From: Clostridia bacterium
GTDB taxonomy: Bacteria > Bacillota_A > Clostridia > Christensenellales > CAG-138
Assembly: GCA_017459315.1 (NCBI GenBank)
Contig: JAFUDD010000009.1
Span: forward strand, 1-6,899
Reading direction: 5' to 3'
DNA length: 6,899 nucleotides
Part shown: positions 6,642-6,899 of the stretch, one piece after another
How the letters are laid out: the number at the start of each line of letters is the position of its first letter
Numbering within the stretch: the first letter of the stretch is position 1
Made by a program: the position numbers and the translations under genes
Notes under the pieces: generated by a model
The model's input: only the letters and a program-made list of their open reading frames with translations
The model's database searches: none
Told to the model about the DNA's origin: nothing

Positions 6642-6899
6642 CCGTTTCCTCGGTCTTGGCCGTACGAAGCAGTTCCGTCAAATCCTCGCGGTCAAAGTGA
6701 TAGCGTTTCAAGCAAAACTGACAGGTCAATTCCGCTTCACCCTCATGGGCTAATATATCGTTGAGCTCGTCCTCTCCGATGGACAGGAGCGCCCGTTCGA
6801 GCCGATCGCGATTGCAGTCACAGCGATACGCCGGTTCAATCCGTTCGGTGATTTCCGGTGCAAGCGGAGCAAGCAGCTTCTCAACCGCTTCCTCAAGTG
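6631..6899 (-). CDS. hslO: Hsp33 redox-regulated chaperone HslO, C-terminal part (5' end beyond window)
   Basis: Hsp33 is a cytosolic holdase that is inactive when reduced and zinc-bound, and is switched on by oxidation and unfolding to hold aggregating proteins. My translation of the reverse strand from the right edge gives 88 residues to a TAA stop at 6633-6631; full-length Hsp33 has about 290 residues, so only the C-terminal redox switch region is present. It carries both parts of the zinc centre: CDC (bases 6814-6822) and, 30 residues later, CQFC (6712-6723), matching the family pattern CxC then CxxC at about this distance. All four cysteines are present, so the switch should be functional. 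The preceding IGEDELNDILAHEGEAELTCQFC is typical of the family. The end overlaps the TPR gene by 11 bases. Confidence 0.95.
   Translation of the reverse strand, partial: LEEAVEKLLAPLAPEITERIEPAYRCDCNRDRLERALLSIGEDELNDILAHEGEAELTCQFCLKRYHFDREDLTELLRTAKTEETDGE
6648..6651 (-). promoter_or_regulatory. Shine-Dalgarno for the TPR gene, inside the end of hslO
   Basis: GAGG lies 6 bases upstream of ATG 6641 and within the hslO codons for the terminal Glu-Glu pair. It supports this start even though it creates an 11-base overlap with hslO. Confidence 0.55.

Noticed and set aside
5976..6764. Plus-strand open frame of 262 codons antisense to the TPR gene and hslO
   Set aside because: Its composition is shadow-like and it covers two sense genes; no domain or good ribosome binding site supports it.
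1..6899. CRISPR arrays, tRNA or rRNA genes, insertion sequences, phage or defence genes
   Set aside because: Nothing in the window repeats at regular spacing or resembles these elements; nearly every base is accounted for by conserved housekeeping genes.

Overview
The window is a compact chromosomal housekeeping region in which every supported gene lies on the minus strand, so transcription runs from the right end (6899) to the left end (1). Balanced to slightly high G+C, strong purine-rich Shine-Dalgarno sites, a ScpA/ScpB condensin pair, a YqhQ-type DUF1385 protein, a small M50 protease and an Hsp33 chaperone together suggest Bacillota, most likely a Clostridia-type anaerobe. That placement is inference from gene content, and no species can be named. 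There are no RNA genes, mobile elements, CRISPR arrays or long repeats that I can support.

In transcription order there are two blocks. Block A (6899-3781) holds the C-terminal end of hslO (redox-regulated Hsp33 chaperone, cut by the window edge), a 581-residue TPR-repeat protein of unknown function, and a THUMP-domain 23S rRNA guanine-N2 methyltransferase of the RlmL/YpsC family. These three overlap: hslO/TPR share 11 bases and TPR/methyltransferase share one base. A 73-base gap follows, the only real intergenic space in the window. It contains a good extended -10 promoter element but no convincing terminator. Block B (3707-1) holds a site-2-protease (M50) membrane protein, scpA, scpB, a DUF1385 (YqhQ-like) membrane protein and prmC (cut by the left edge). 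Spacings are 1 base apart, TGATG, ATGA and ATGA, so the block reads as one translationally coupled operon.

The genes combine chromosome segregation (ScpAB, partners of SMC), translation (PrmC methylates release factors; the RlmL-like enzyme modifies 23S rRNA), and membrane or protein quality control (M50 protease, Hsp33). This is a growth-linked core cluster rather than an accessory island. I do not see a clear new defence or mobile system. The least explained items are the TPR protein with its unassigned C-terminal half, the DUF1385 protein, the predicted leaderless start of the protease gene, and small RNA-level structures at gene junctions.
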